From: Oceanobacillus iheyensis HTE831 | Lineage (GTDB): Bacteria; Bacillota; Bacilli; Bacillales; Amphibacillaceae | Direction: 5' to 3' | Assembly: GCF_000011245.1 (NCBI RefSeq) | Contig: NC_004193.1 | Span: 1,032,501 to 1,096,500 of the forward strand | DNA length: 64,000 bases | Shown: positions 7,990-16,625 of the stretch, in pieces | How positions within the stretch are numbered: position 1 is the stretch's first letter | How the letters are laid out: each line of letters starts with the position of its first letter | The notes under the pieces: model-generated | Databases searched by the model: none | Told to the model about the DNA's origin: nothing | Seen by the model: the letters and a program-made list of their open reading frames with translations, nothing else | Program-made: the position numbers and the translations under genes

Positions 7990-8868
7990 ATGGCTAAAAA
8001 AGTTATGTTAACTGCTGCTGTTACAGGAGCAGGAGATACTATTCAAAAAAATCCTAATGTTCCGGTTACACCGAAGGAAATTGCCGAATCTGCGATTGCT
8101 TCTGCAAAAGCAGGTGCCACAGTTGCACATGTTCATGCAAGAGATCCAAAAACAGGTGGAATTAGTCATGATGTAGAACATTATCGTGAAATCGTAGATC
8201 GAATTCGTGATTCAGAAACAGATGTAATTATAAACATTACTTCTGGTGGTGGTGGAGATTTTATTCCAAGTTTAGATACACCATCAGCTGGAGGAAATGG
8301 TACAGATATCCAGATTCCATCCGAACGACATAAACCTGTTGGCGAATTACTGCCAGAGATGTGTACATTGGATTGTGGTTCAACCAATTTTGGCGACATG
8401 ATCTACATGAGTCCAACTGATTGGTTACGTGAACAGGCGGCACTCGTGCGAAAAAGTGGAGTGAAGCCAGAACTTGAATGTTTTGATACTGGACATATTC
8501 ATTTTGCAAATCAGCTAATTAAAGAGGGATTAATTGATAATGATCCGATGTTCCAATTTTGCCTCGGAATTCCATGGGGAGCAGATGCTGAATTAGACAC
8601 ATTGCTGTATATGAAGGGACGTATTCCGGAAAATGCTCACTGGTCTGCATTTAGTATTGGACGAAATCAATTACCAATGGTAACTCAGGCTGCCCAACTT
8701 GGAGGAAATGTAAGAGTTGGACTAGAAGATAACATTTATTTAAAAAAAGGTGTATTAGCAACAAATGAAGCCTTAGTAGATCAAGCGGTAAATCAATTAC
8801 ATGCAAATAATATAGAAATAATGACTCCTCAAGAAGCAAGAGAGGCTTATAACTTAAGAGGTAAATAA
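7990..8868 (+). CDS. 3-dehydrocarnitine cleavage enzyme (BKACE / DUF849)
   Basis: ATG at 7990 follows AGGAGGGG by six bases; 292 residues. It belongs to the beta-keto acid cleavage enzymes, which condense a beta-keto acid with acetyl-CoA to give acetoacetate and a new CoA ester on a Zn-dependent TIM barrel. The zinc-ligand block HVHARD (about 47-52) and the C-terminal VRVGLEDN are present. In its context before L-carnitine dehydrogenase and a thioesterase, the likely reaction is 3-dehydrocarnitine plus acetyl-CoA to betainyl-CoA plus acetoacetate, as for Pseudomonas CdhB. First gene of a six-gene operon. Confidence 0.85.
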   Translation: MAKKVMLTAAVTGAGDTIQKNPNVPVTPKEIAESAIASAKAGATVAHVHARDPKTGGISHDVEHYREIVDRIRDSETDVIINITSGGGGDFIPSLDTPSAGGNGTDIQIPSERHKPVGELLPEMCTLDCGSTNFGDMIYMSPTDWLREQAALVRKSGVKPELECFDTGHIHFANQLIKEGLIDNDPMFQFCLGIPWGADAELDTLLYMKGRIPENAHWSAFSIGRNQLPMVTQAAQLGGNVRVGLEDNIYLKKGVLATNEALVDQAVNQLHANNIEIMTPQEAREAYNLRGK

Positions 8869-8882
8869 AGGGGAAATCCAAA

Positions 8883-9806
8883 ATGAAGAAAGTAGCTGTT
8901 ATTGGTACAGGAGTAATTGGTAATGGATGGATTACTCGTTTTCTTGCAAACGGGTGTGAAGTTGTAGCTCATGATCCTGCACCAGGGGCAAAAGAAAGAA
9001 CAATACAAGCAATCGAGAATGCTTGGGAATCAGTAGAACAATTAGGATTAAAAGAAGGTGCATCCAAAGATTCTCTTACTTTTGTGGATAGTATTGAAGA
9101 AGCGGTTAAAGATGCAGATTTAATTCAAGAAAGTGTACCAGAACGATATGAATTAAAACACGGCGTACTTAAAGAAATTGATCGTTTTGCACATTCGAAT
9201 ACAATTATTGGATCTAGTACTTCTGGAATTAAGCCAACAGACTTACAAATAGGCTTAAATCATCCGGAACGTTTAGTAGTAGCTCATCCATTCAATCCAG
9301 TTTATCTACTTCCACTCGTAGAAATCGTTGGTGGAGAGGCAACAACAAAAGAAATTACGAATAGGGCATCGGTATATTATGAATCTTTACAAATGAAACC
9401 TATGGTAATTGAAAAAGAAATTGAAGGATTTGTAGCAGACCGTTTAATGGAGGCACTTTGGCGTGAAGCATTGCATCTGGTAAATGACGGTATCGCGACA
9501 ACCGAAGAAGTAGATAAAGCAATTACTTATGGCGCTGGTTTACGTTGGGCGCAAATGGGACCATTTATGACGTTCCATTTAGCTGGAGGAAATGCAGGCA
9601 TGAGACATATGCTAGAACAATTCGGACCAGCATTAAAATTACCTTGGACGAAACTAGAAGCACCGGAGTTAACAGATGAATTAAAAGAACGTGTTATTCA
9701 AGGCTGTGAAACACATGCTAATGATCGGTCTGTCGAAGAGTTAGAGAAAAAGAGAAATGAATTTTTAGTAAAACTTATTGATCTTGTCGAAGATTATTGG
9801 CCATAA
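8883..9806 (+). CDS. lcdH: L-carnitine dehydrogenase
   Basis: A 307-residue NAD-dependent enzyme of the 3-hydroxyacyl-CoA dehydrogenase superfamily. Rossmann motif GTGVIGNG at 8-15, Asp31 at the end of beta-2 for NAD+, and the catalytic region VVAHPFNPVYLLPLVEIV. The C-terminal domain block GAGLRWAQMGPFMTFHLAGG is characteristic of L-carnitine dehydrogenases as opposed to fatty acid enzymes. It oxidises L-carnitine to 3-dehydrocarnitine. It lies 14 bases after the cleavage enzyme gene. The Pseudomonas equivalent is CdhA. Confidence 0.88.
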   Translation: MKKVAVIGTGVIGNGWITRFLANGCEVVAHDPAPGAKERTIQAIENAWESVEQLGLKEGASKDSLTFVDSIEEAVKDADLIQESVPERYELKHGVLKEIDRFAHSNTIIGSSTSGIKPTDLQIGLNHPERLVVAHPFNPVYLLPLVEIVGGEATTKEITNRASVYYESLQMKPMVIEKEIEGFVADRLMEALWREALHLVNDGIATTEEVDKAITYGAGLRWAQMGPFMTFHLAGGNAGMRHMLEQFGPALKLPWTKLEAPELTDELKERVIQGCETHANDRSVEELEKKRNEFLVKLIDLVEDYWP

Positions 9807-9822
9807 GAGGTGACATGAAAAG

Positions 9823-10293
9823 ATGGATAGAATGTTTAACTTCAAATCAGAAGTAAAACCAGAATGGGTAGATTATAACGGTCATATGAATGATGCCGCA
9901 TATGCTGCTGTTTTCAGTTATGCAGTGGATTCTTTAATGGAGTTTTTTGGCCTGACGAAAGAAGTCATCGAGAATGAAAAATACACACTGTTTACTTTGG
10001 AAACGCATCTTTGTTACTTAAATGAAGCTTATTTAGGTGAAGAACTTCACGTAGATTTGCAATTGTTGGATGTAGATTCCAAACGATTACATGCATTTTT
10101 TACGATGAAAAATGCAAAAGAAGTTGTTATTGCAACCAGTGAGCAAATGCTTATGGGGATGGATCAAGAAATAGGAAAGCCAGCACCGTTTCTACCTCAT
10201 GTAAAAGAAAATATTGATCATGTTTGGAATAACCATCAATGGATAGAGAAACCGAAACAAGCAGGAAGAGTAATAGGAATAAAGAAAAAATAA
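9823..10293 (+). CDS. Hotdog-fold thioesterase, probable betainyl-CoA thioesterase
   Basis: A 156-residue 4HBT-type thioesterase. The N-terminal WVDYNGHMNDAAYAAVF carries the usual Asp/Asn-Gly-His-Met block with the catalytic acidic residue and helix start. AGAGGTGA at 9806-9813 provides the ribosome binding site. After 3-dehydrocarnitine cleavage it would hydrolyse betainyl-CoA to glycine betaine and CoA (CdhC role in Pseudomonas); this substrate is inferred from operon position. In some genomes the same domain is fused to carnitine dehydrogenase; here it is separate. Confidence 0.8.
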   Translation: MDRMFNFKSEVKPEWVDYNGHMNDAAYAAVFSYAVDSLMEFFGLTKEVIENEKYTLFTLETHLCYLNEAYLGEELHVDLQLLDVDSKRLHAFFTMKNAKEVVIATSEQMLMGMDQEIGKPAPFLPHVKENIDHVWNNHQWIEKPKQAGRVIGIKKK

Positions 10294-10325
10294 TAATTTA
10301 TTGTGAAATTTGAAGGAGAGTATAC

Positions 10326-11522
10326 ATGAATAAGATTGAAGTAAATCAATTAACGAAGATTTTTGGCTCTCATTCAAAAAAAGGATTACAACTACTTGAA
10401 GAGGGTTATACAAAAGATGAAATTTTAAAGAAATCTGGTAATACTGTCGGTGTTAATAATGTATCTTTTGATGTAAAAAGTGGTGAATTCTTCGTGATTA
10501 TGGGACTTTCTGGTAGTGGTAAATCTACCTTGATTCGATTAATTAATCGATTAATTGAACCGACTAATGGCTCCATTAATATTGATGGAGATGATATCAC
10601 GAAGATGAATAAGGAACAGTTGATCGAGACAAGAAGAAATAAGTTAGGAATGGTATTTCAAAATTTTGGATTGTTTCCTCATCGAACTGTTATTAATAAT
10701 GTATCTTACGGTCTTGAGATTCAAGGCGTTTCTAAAGAAGAAAGAAATAAGAAAGCTTACAAATCAATTGAAGATGTTGGTCTGAAAGGCTATGAAAATA
10801 GCTATCCGAACGAACTTAGTGGTGGAATGCAGCAACGAGTTGGTCTCGCAAGAGCATTAGCCAATGATACTGATATTCTACTAATGGATGAGGCTTTTAG
10901 CGCACTTGATCCACTTATTAGAAAAGAAATGCAAGATGAGTTATTAAAACTTCAAAATACATTAAATAAAACTATTCTTTTTATTACGCATGATTTGGAT
11001 GAAGCATTGAAATTAGGCGACCGAATTGCAATTATGAAAGATGGCGAAATTGTTCAAGTCGGTACCTCAGAAGAGATTCTTGAGAATCCTGCAAACGAAT
11101 ATGTAAGTAATTTCGTGAAAGATGTTGATCGTTCCAAAGTATTGGATGCTGGAACGGTTATGCGGAAACCAGAAGTACTGACCACGTATAAAGATGGACC
11201 GCGAATGGCAGTACGAAAAATGGAAGAAGTAGGGGCGTCTAGTATTTTCGTTGTTGACCGTCAAGATCATTACAAAGGTTTACTAACAATTGATGATGCC
11301 ATTCGTTCTTATAAAGAAGATATCCCTATGGAAGATGTATTACAAACAGAAATTTATCAAACAACTCCAAGTACTCCTTTAAGTGATTTAATTGGAATAG
11401 CTGCGGATACAAAATACCCAATCGCCGTTGTTGAAGAAGACAAGTTAGTTGGGATTGTATCACGAGTATCCATTCTATCAGGTCTAGTTCTAGGAAAGGA
11501 AAACGCGGAGGTGAATGAATAA
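10326..11522 (+). CDS. Quaternary-amine ABC importer, ATPase subunit with CBS domains
   Basis: A 398-residue ATPase of the ProV/OpuAA/OpuCA class. Walker A GLSGSGKST (about 60-68), Q-loop FQNFGLFPHRT, signature LSGGMQQR, Walker B DILLMDEAFSALDP and switch His in FITHDLDEA. Two CBS motifs follow from about residue 275, a feature of osmotically or c-di-AMP-regulated betaine/carnitine transporters. It precedes the permease with a one-base TAATG overlap. Being in the carnitine catabolic operon, it most likely drives carnitine (or choline-like) uptake. Confidence 0.9.
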   Translation: MNKIEVNQLTKIFGSHSKKGLQLLEEGYTKDEILKKSGNTVGVNNVSFDVKSGEFFVIMGLSGSGKSTLIRLINRLIEPTNGSINIDGDDITKMNKEQLIETRRNKLGMVFQNFGLFPHRTVINNVSYGLEIQGVSKEERNKKAYKSIEDVGLKGYENSYPNELSGGMQQRVGLARALANDTDILLMDEAFSALDPLIRKEMQDELLKLQNTLNKTILFITHDLDEALKLGDRIAIMKDGEIVQVGTSEEILENPANEYVSNFVKDVDRSKVLDAGTVMRKPEVLTTYKDGPRMAVRKMEEVGASSIFVVDRQDHYKGLLTIDDAIRSYKEDIPMEDVLQTEIYQTTPSTPLSDLIGIAADTKYPIAVVEEDKLVGIVSRVSILSGLVLGKENAEVNE

Positions 11523-12352
11523 TGGATTATTTTTATTTACCACTAGAACAGTGGATGAATGAATTCGTTAATGGATGGTTTCTACCAACGTTTAGTGGTA
11601 TATTCAACGTCATTAGTGAAGTTTTTAACATATTTATCGGTGGAGTTACAGATTTATTATTATTGATCCCAGCAGAACTATTTACTATTATTCTAGCATT
11701 AATAGCTTGGAAGGTATCTGGCATTGGTTTAGCTGTTTTTACTATAATAGGATTTTTATTTATTGGTTCTGTGGATATGTGGGAAGGAGCTATGCAGACA
11801 CTTGCAATTATTATTGTAGCAACCCTTGTCTCTCTCGTTATAGGTATACCTGTGGGAATATTAAGCGCCATGAATGATGGAGTACAACGAATCGTGCGAC
11901 CAATCCTAGATTTCATGCAAACTTTACCGAGTTTTGTGTACCTAATTCCTGCAGTCTTATTATTTGGTCTAGGCGGTGTCCCAGCAGTGATGGCTACATT
12001 TATATTTGCTGCTCCTCCAGCTGTTCGCATGACTAATTTAGGTATTCGAAGTGTACCAAAAGAGATTGTTGAAGCTTCTCGAGCATTTGGTTCTACAAAT
12101 AAGCAACTATTATATAAAGTTCAAATTCCATTAGCGATACCAAGTATCATGGCAGGAGTAAATCAAACAATTATGCTTTCCCTGTCAATGGCTGTTGTGG
12201 CTTCTATGATCGGAGCACCAGGATTAGGTGCATCTGTATTAACAGCTATTTCTCAAGTGAATATTGGATTAGGTTTGGTAGCTGGTTTGGGAATTGTTGT
12301 CTTAGCAATTGTTCTTGATCGGATTACACAAGGAATTGGTAAAGGAAAATAA
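11522..12352 (+). CDS. Quaternary-amine ABC importer, permease subunit
   Basis: A 276-residue permease of the OpuAB/ProW type with an N-terminal amphipathic lead, about six to seven hydrophobic segments and the BPD-transporter EAA-like loop EIVEASRAFGSTNKQLLYKVQIPLA split across about 178-203. Its start codon shares one base with the ATPase stop, and the binding-protein gene begins after only three bases, so the three subunits are translated together. Confidence 0.9.
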   Translation: MDYFYLPLEQWMNEFVNGWFLPTFSGIFNVISEVFNIFIGGVTDLLLLIPAELFTIILALIAWKVSGIGLAVFTIIGFLFIGSVDMWEGAMQTLAIIIVATLVSLVIGIPVGILSAMNDGVQRIVRPILDFMQTLPSFVYLIPAVLLFGLGGVPAVMATFIFAAPPAVRMTNLGIRSVPKEIVEASRAFGSTNKQLLYKVQIPLAIPSIMAGVNQTIMLSLSMAVVASMIGAPGLGASVLTAISQVNIGLGLVAGLGIVVLAIVLDRITQGIGKGK

Positions 12353-12355
12353 TCG

Positions 12356-13243
12356 ATGAAAGGATTGTTTAACATAATGAAGAAGTTTACTATTGTTTTA
12401 TCACTGTTTACATTACTATTTTTAGCAGCCTGTGGATCTAGTAATGAAGAATCAACGGATGCTAGCGAAAGTAAGGGAACGATTAATTTAGCTGTAACTC
12501 CATGGACGAGTACAGTGCCTCCAACAAAAATTGCACGTATTATCATTGAAGACATGGGTTATGAAGTGGAAGAAACACAGGCAGATGTGAGTTCGACCTT
12601 TGTTGGTCTTTCTCGCGGGGACTTAGACGCATATATGGATTCATGGATGCCAGCGCATGAAAATCAGATGGAAAAGTATTCAGATTCAGTTGAAAAAGTA
12701 ACTACAAGTTACGATAATGCAAATACTGGATTAACAATTCCTTCGAATTTAGAGGGAATAAATAAAGTAAGTGATCTAAAAGGAAAAGAAGATCAATTTG
12801 GTAATAAGATTTATGGAATTGAAGAAGGCGCTGGTGCAACAGAAATGATGCGCGAGTTAATTGAAGAAGCAGATTTAGACTTAGAATTAGTTCCGTCCTC
12901 AGAAGGTGGAATGCTAGCTCAAGTACAACGAAAAATATCTAGCGATGAGCCAGTGATATTCTATGGCTGGAGACCACACTCTATGTTTAATAAGTTTGAT
13001 ATTAAAGTATTAGAAGATGACTATAAAGTATTTACACCATCAACTGTAAATGTACTTGCGAATAATGGTTTGAAAGAAAAAGCACCGGATGTCTATGCAT
13101 TTCTACAAAACTGGAATATTTCTATTGATGAAGTAGAAGAGATGATTACGAAGATTGAAGATGGTGCAGATGAGCGTGAAGTTGCCCAAGAATGGATCGA
13201 TAATAATCAAGATAAAGTAAATAAAATGTTAGAAAACGAATAA
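12356..13243 (+). CDS. Quaternary-amine ABC importer, substrate-binding lipoprotein
   Basis: A 295-residue ProX/OpuAC-type lipoprotein. The signal runs to the lipobox LAAC; a second in-frame ATG at 12377 gives a more typical MKKF signal peptide and may be the true start. Trp residues in TPWTSTVPP, YMDSWMPAH and FYGWRPHSMF correspond to the aromatic cage that holds trimethylammonium groups. It closes the operon for carnitine import and conversion. The conserved cage fits betaine or carnitine; context favours carnitine. Confidence 0.88.
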   Translation: MKGLFNIMKKFTIVLSLFTLLFLAACGSSNEESTDASESKGTINLAVTPWTSTVPPTKIARIIIEDMGYEVEETQADVSSTFVGLSRGDLDAYMDSWMPAHENQMEKYSDSVEKVTTSYDNANTGLTIPSNLEGINKVSDLKGKEDQFGNKIYGIEEGAGATEMMRELIEEADLDLELVPSSEGGMLAQVQRKISSDEPVIFYGWRPHSMFNKFDIKVLEDDYKVFTPSTVNVLANNGLKEKAPDVYAFLQNWNISIDEVEEMITKIEDGADEREVAQEWIDNNQDKVNKMLENE

Positions 13244-13258
13244 AAGATAAACAATAGC

Positions 13259-13427
13259 ACGTTGGGACAAAACGATTTTTAACAAAAAAGCTTATAAACA
13301 ATACTTAGGAAATAAACTCGTTTATCTAGAGGTTGATTGAAAATCTTCCTCAATCTGATTGCTAGTTTATTTCAGAAAGCGTAAGTATTTTACTTTTGAG
13401 TTAAAATCAACTATTTTGTCCCAGCCT
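13259..13427. repeat. Long imperfect palindromic element with GGGACAAAA ends
   Basis: About 169 bp of non-coding DNA. The left end reads GTTGGGACAAAACGATTTT and the right end, read backwards on the other strand, GGCTGGGACAAAATAGTTGA. The inner parts also pair: AATACTTAGGAAATAAACT on the left against AATACTTACGCTTTCTGAAA on the right complement. The whole can fold as one long cruciform or RNA hairpin. It lies between two convergent genes and may also serve as their terminator. Its size and terminal symmetry suggest a dispersed MITE-like repeat; copy number cannot be seen here. Confidence 0.6.
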
Positions 13428-13430
13428 GTT

Positions 13431-13766
13431 TTATTTATTTTCTAATAGTTGAATATCTTTGTTGGCTAGTGACTCTTGATTAATTTGGATGTTTCCAGAT
13501 TTTATATGATCCAAGTTAATTTTGCCATTAATGAAGAATTTGTCAGGTAATATAGAAGGAATCGGATAGGATACACGTTTTCCAGCTATATCGTAAAATA
13601 AATATCCTTCATTGTCATCGTGTATTACGGAGTTTATTTTCATATTTGGGACAAGAAGCAGTGTCATTTTTTCTTGATCATTCCAGAGCATTTTGATAAT
13701 TAACTTCTTGTTTATTTTTTCTTCTACAAAAGCTTTCCATTGCTGCAAGGTTATTTCGTTATTCAT
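13431..13766 (-). CDS. Hypothetical cytoplasmic protein, 111 aa
   Basis: The ATG at 13766 is preceded by AGGAGGAACAAT, an excellent ribosome binding site, which is the main reason to accept the gene. The product is soluble, mixed alpha/beta by eye, begins MNNEITLQQWKAFVEEKINK and has no signal, membrane span or metal motif. The stop abuts the palindromic element. I recognise no family. Confidence 0.6.
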   Translation of the reverse strand: MNNEITLQQWKAFVEEKINKKLIIKMLWNDQEKMTLLLVPNMKINSVIHDDNEGYLFYDIAGKRVSYPIPSILPDKFFINGKINLDHIKSGNIQINQESLANKDIQLLENK

Positions 13767-13953
13767 ATTGTTCCTCCTGATTTCGCGTATGAGACGGGTA
13801 GTGAAGCAGTATGGTTTTTAGCCGGCTTTCAAATGCTATTCATTCGAATGTTTTTAAGTAAATACTTTTTCCAAAACCTCATAATTTTTCTTTTATTGAA
13901 GTGAATAAATTTCATAATTAATATAATTGGTGTAAAATCCGTATATTGCGTTG

Positions 13954-14085
13954 TTTGATTTTCATTGCAGACGGTGCTTTGCGCAAGCACCGGTTTTTAG
14001 CTAACATGAAAAGAAGAACACTTTTCAAGTGGATCTTCAGCTCGTGCGGTTCCTGCAGGAGTCGCCATCTTCCATTGCAATCAAA
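13954..14085. repeat. GC-richer intergenic element with terminal inverted repeats
   Basis: The segment starts TTTGATTTTCATTGCAGACG and ends, on the complementary strand, TTTGATTGCAATGGAAGATG, imperfect inverted ends of about 22 bases. Inside are a perfect hairpin CGGTGCTT-TGCGC-AAGCACCG (13972-13992) followed by TTTTT, and a TTCCTGCAGGAGTCGCCATC block. The base composition differs from the AT-rich flanks. It looks like a degraded dispersed Bacillaceae repeat (inference). A 61-codon open frame across it has no ribosome binding site. Confidence 0.5.
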
Positions 14086-14154
14086 GCCAAATTATTGCTA
14101 TAATCCGAACATTAAATATAATAACATCTAAAACGTTCGTTTTTTAAACTGGAT

Positions 14155-14724
14155 TTAGCAATTATGAAATGGACTCAAGTAGCTGTTTATTTCTATTTTG
14201 TCCAATCCTAATTCGGATAATCCTTTACGAATGATGTTTTGATAAGGAATGGCAGGGGAGTATTTCTCCATTTCAGTTATTCCATTGCTATTTGTAAATG
14301 TGAAGATAGGAGAGCCATCCTCTTCACCTAAATAGATAATACGATCATACCAGCCCAATTCTAAATCAGCAAAACCTCGTTTCTTCACTCCAGATAAATC
14401 AATATAAATATCCTCCAATTGATTTTCTTGAGCAACAACTTCTAAAAATTGTTCTTCTGTGATTCGATACATACGCCCGATAGTTGATTGGGATATGTCA
14501 TATTCGTGATGTATAAATGCAACTCCACCCTTACCCCATTTACTTCTTTCTTTAGCAAAATAGAGCTGATATGGGAGGATAATCTTTTTATTATCTCTTG
14601 GTAGGGTTTTATTACGACAACCCCTCTCAACTTTGTTAGAGCCATATGGTTGTAACCCAAGGATGTAACAATAAAAACGCTCTTCACATAAATTTGATCC
14701 ATAACTTGAATACCAAACTTCCAT
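14155..14724 (-). CDS. Gamma-glutamylcyclotransferase-like protein
   Basis: A 189-residue protein with the YGSNL motif at 8-12, the nucleotide/ligand-binding loop of the gamma-glutamylcyclotransferase (GGCT, BtrG-like) fold, and a GGVAFIHHE segment where that fold has its next strand. GGGGTTGAG lies five bases upstream of the ATG. GGCT-like enzymes cyclise gamma-glutamyl amines to 5-oxoproline. The catalytic Glu is not obvious to me and the sequence is divergent, so only the fold is proposed. It converges on the palindromic elements. Confidence 0.55.
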   Translation of the reverse strand: MEVWYSSYGSNLCEERFYCYILGLQPYGSNKVERGCRNKTLPRDNKKIILPYQLYFAKERSKWGKGGVAFIHHEYDISQSTIGRMYRITEEQFLEVVAQENQLEDIYIDLSGVKKRGFADLELGWYDRIIYLGEEDGSPIFTFTNSNGITEMEKYSPAIPYQNIIRKGLSELGLDKIEINSYLSPFHNC

Positions 14725-15032
14725 TTACACTCAACCCCATATAAAGAAATAGTATGGTCATTGTAACGAAACAATTTCTATATTTCTATTGAAAAGGCAG
14801 TGTTAATTGGAAAATATTAGCTTATTTTGAACTGGAAATCTAGAAAAATTAAGGATATGCGATTATTTCGTATCTTATATAAGCATTTAGCTAATTTTAT
14901 TATTTATAGAATCATATTTAATGTATTTTTCTGAAATATAAGTTAAAAGAGAAATTTCTTAATATGTAATTATTTGATACCATTAAATATGTCAGTTTTT
15001 GTAGAAATCAAACTATTTAGGGGGCAGAAAGA

Positions 15033-15851
15033 ATGAAAAAGAATAAGTGGAGTTTGCTGATTGTATTGTCGGCGTTATTAATTTTCCTTGCGGCTTGCGG
15101 ATCCGGTGAAGAGGATTTAGCATCAGGTGAAGGAGAGGATGAAAGTAATAATGAGAGTTCTTATGATTTAGAGGAATCTTATACAGTAGTTAGTGATAAT
15201 TCTTTCGTTCCTTTTGAATTTGTAGAAGATGGGGAGTTAACAGGATTTGATATCGAACTAATTAAAGCTATTGCAGATGAAGCGGGATTTGAAATAGAAG
15301 GTGGAGAAATTCAAACAACCAATTTTGATGGAATCATCCCTGGACTTCAGACACAACAATTTGATATTGCTATTGCTGGAATAAGTATTACTGAAGACCG
15401 TAAGCAGGTTATCGATTACAGTGAACCTTATTATGAGTCCGGTTTGAAAATTGGGGTTTCAGCAGATAATGAAGATATTAATAGTATAGAAGATTTAGAA
15501 GGTAAAACAGTTGCTACTCGTATGGGTTCTACTAGTGCAGATTTTCTTGAAGAAAATACGGAAGATGCGACTATTAATCAATTCGAACAACTGGATCAGG
15601 TTTATTTAGCAGTGGAAAACGGAAGTGCTGATGCAGTGGTTTACGATGCTCCAAATGTTGATTATTATATATCCACAACAGGAGATGGATTAAAAACTGT
15701 TGGGGAATTATATCAAGCTGAAAATTATGGGATTGCCATTGCAAAAGGAAATGAAGACTTAGTTGCTGCGGTTGACGATGCGCTGGCAACGTTAAAAGAA
15801 AATGGTAAGTATGATGAAATTTATAATAAGTGGTTTGGTTCAGAAGAATAA
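15033..15851 (+). CDS. Polar amino acid ABC importer, substrate-binding lipoprotein
   Basis: A 272-residue family-3 solute-binding lipoprotein: signal with lipobox LAAC, an acidic Gly/Glu/Asp/Ser linker (about 23-44), then SDNSFVPFEF and GFDIELIKAIADEAGF, the N-lobe ligand motif, and YDAPNVDYYIS in the second lobe. Arg in the RMGSTSADF block would bind the ligand carboxylate. AGGGGG precedes the start. The family includes glutamine, arginine and cystine binders; the ligand is not certain. A hairpin terminator separates it from the permease gene, so it can be made in excess. Confidence 0.88.
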   Translation: MKKNKWSLLIVLSALLIFLAACGSGEEDLASGEGEDESNNESSYDLEESYTVVSDNSFVPFEFVEDGELTGFDIELIKAIADEAGFEIEGGEIQTTNFDGIIPGLQTQQFDIAIAGISITEDRKQVIDYSEPYYESGLKIGVSADNEDINSIEDLEGKTVATRMGSTSADFLEENTEDATINQFEQLDQVYLAVENGSADAVVYDAPNVDYYISTTGDGLKTVGELYQAENYGIAIAKGNEDLVAAVDDALATLKENGKYDEIYNKWFGSEE

Positions 15852-15900
15852 TTTAGTCAGCATTAAGTTTGAGGTAGCTATATAAAATTTTAAAGCTTAT

Positions 15901-15936
15901 AAGGCTTATCCAAAGAAGATAAGCCTTATTTTATTT
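15901..15936 (+). terminator. Attenuating terminator between binding protein and permease genes
   Basis: Perfect arms AAGGCTTATC (15901-15910) and GATAAGCCTT (15918-15927) with a seven-base loop, then ATTTTATTT. It lies within an operon, so partial read-through would set binding protein above permease. Confidence 0.8.
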
Positions 15937-15950
15937 AATGAGGTGAAAGA

Positions 15951-16625
15951 ATGGATGCTATTGGAAGAATATTAGAATTTGATTGGTTTCGTGTGTTTGA
16001 ATTTTTACCTGAGCTAGGAAAAGGCTTGTATTACACACTCTTAATTTCGATTGTTGGTTTACTCATTGGTTTTGTTCTTGGAGCGATATTTGGACTTGGA
16101 CGAATCTCTAAAAATAAATTTTTATTTGTATTGGCGTCTATCTATGTAGAAGTAGTAAGAGGTACGCCTGTACTTGTACAAGCAATTTGGATATTCTTTG
16201 CCTTACCAATAATAATTCAATATAATTTTGACCCTATTGTAGCGGGGATTATTGTTATTGCAATTAATTCAGGTGCGTATATCGCGGAAGTTGTTCGAGG
16301 ATCAGTAGATTCTATTGATAAAGGTCAAATTGAAGCTGGGCGTTCACTCGGACTGACTAAAAATCAAACCATGAGGTATATTATTTGGCCACAGGCTTTT
16401 AAACGAATGATACCTCCATTAGGAAATCAATTTATCATTAGTATCAAGGATACTTCATTACTATCTGTTATCCTGGTGCCAGAGTTAATGTTTCAAGGTA
16501 GATTAATAGTATCCAATCAATTTATTGCAGTTGAAATATATACTGCTGTGGCATTATTTTATCTAGCAATCACATTAACACTATCGTTAATATTACGATT
16601 AATTGAAAGAAGGTTGAATTACTAA
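15951..16625 (+). CDS. Polar amino acid ABC importer, permease
   Basis: A 224-residue HisM/GlnP-type permease with five to six membrane spans. The EAA loop is [29 protein letters not shown] (about 127-155, quoted in part: conserved Glu-Ala, Gly-Leu and Pro-Gln-Ala). Typical block [15 protein letters not shown] (62-76) is present. The start is served by GAGGTGA at about 15940-15946, and the stop shares a base with the ATPase start. Confidence 0.9.
   Translation: MDAIGRILEFDWFRVFEFLPELGKGLYYTLLISIVGLLIGFVLGAIFGLGRISKNKFLFVLASIYVEVVRGTPVLVQAIWIFFALPIIIQYNFDPIVAGIIVIAINSGAYIAEVVRGSVDSIDKGQIEAGRSLGLTKNQTMRYIIWPQAFKRMIPPLGNQFIISIKDTSLLSVILVPELMFQGRLIVSNQFIAVEIYTAVALFYLAITLTLSLILRLIERRLNY

Noticed and set aside
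11533..12030. Minus-strand frame opposite the carnitine permease
   Set aside because: Shadow of the permease gene; no ribosome binding site and no recognisable protein.
13946..14131. 61-codon protein gene
   Set aside because: It crosses the inverted-end element, starts without a ribosome binding site and contains the terminator-like hairpin.
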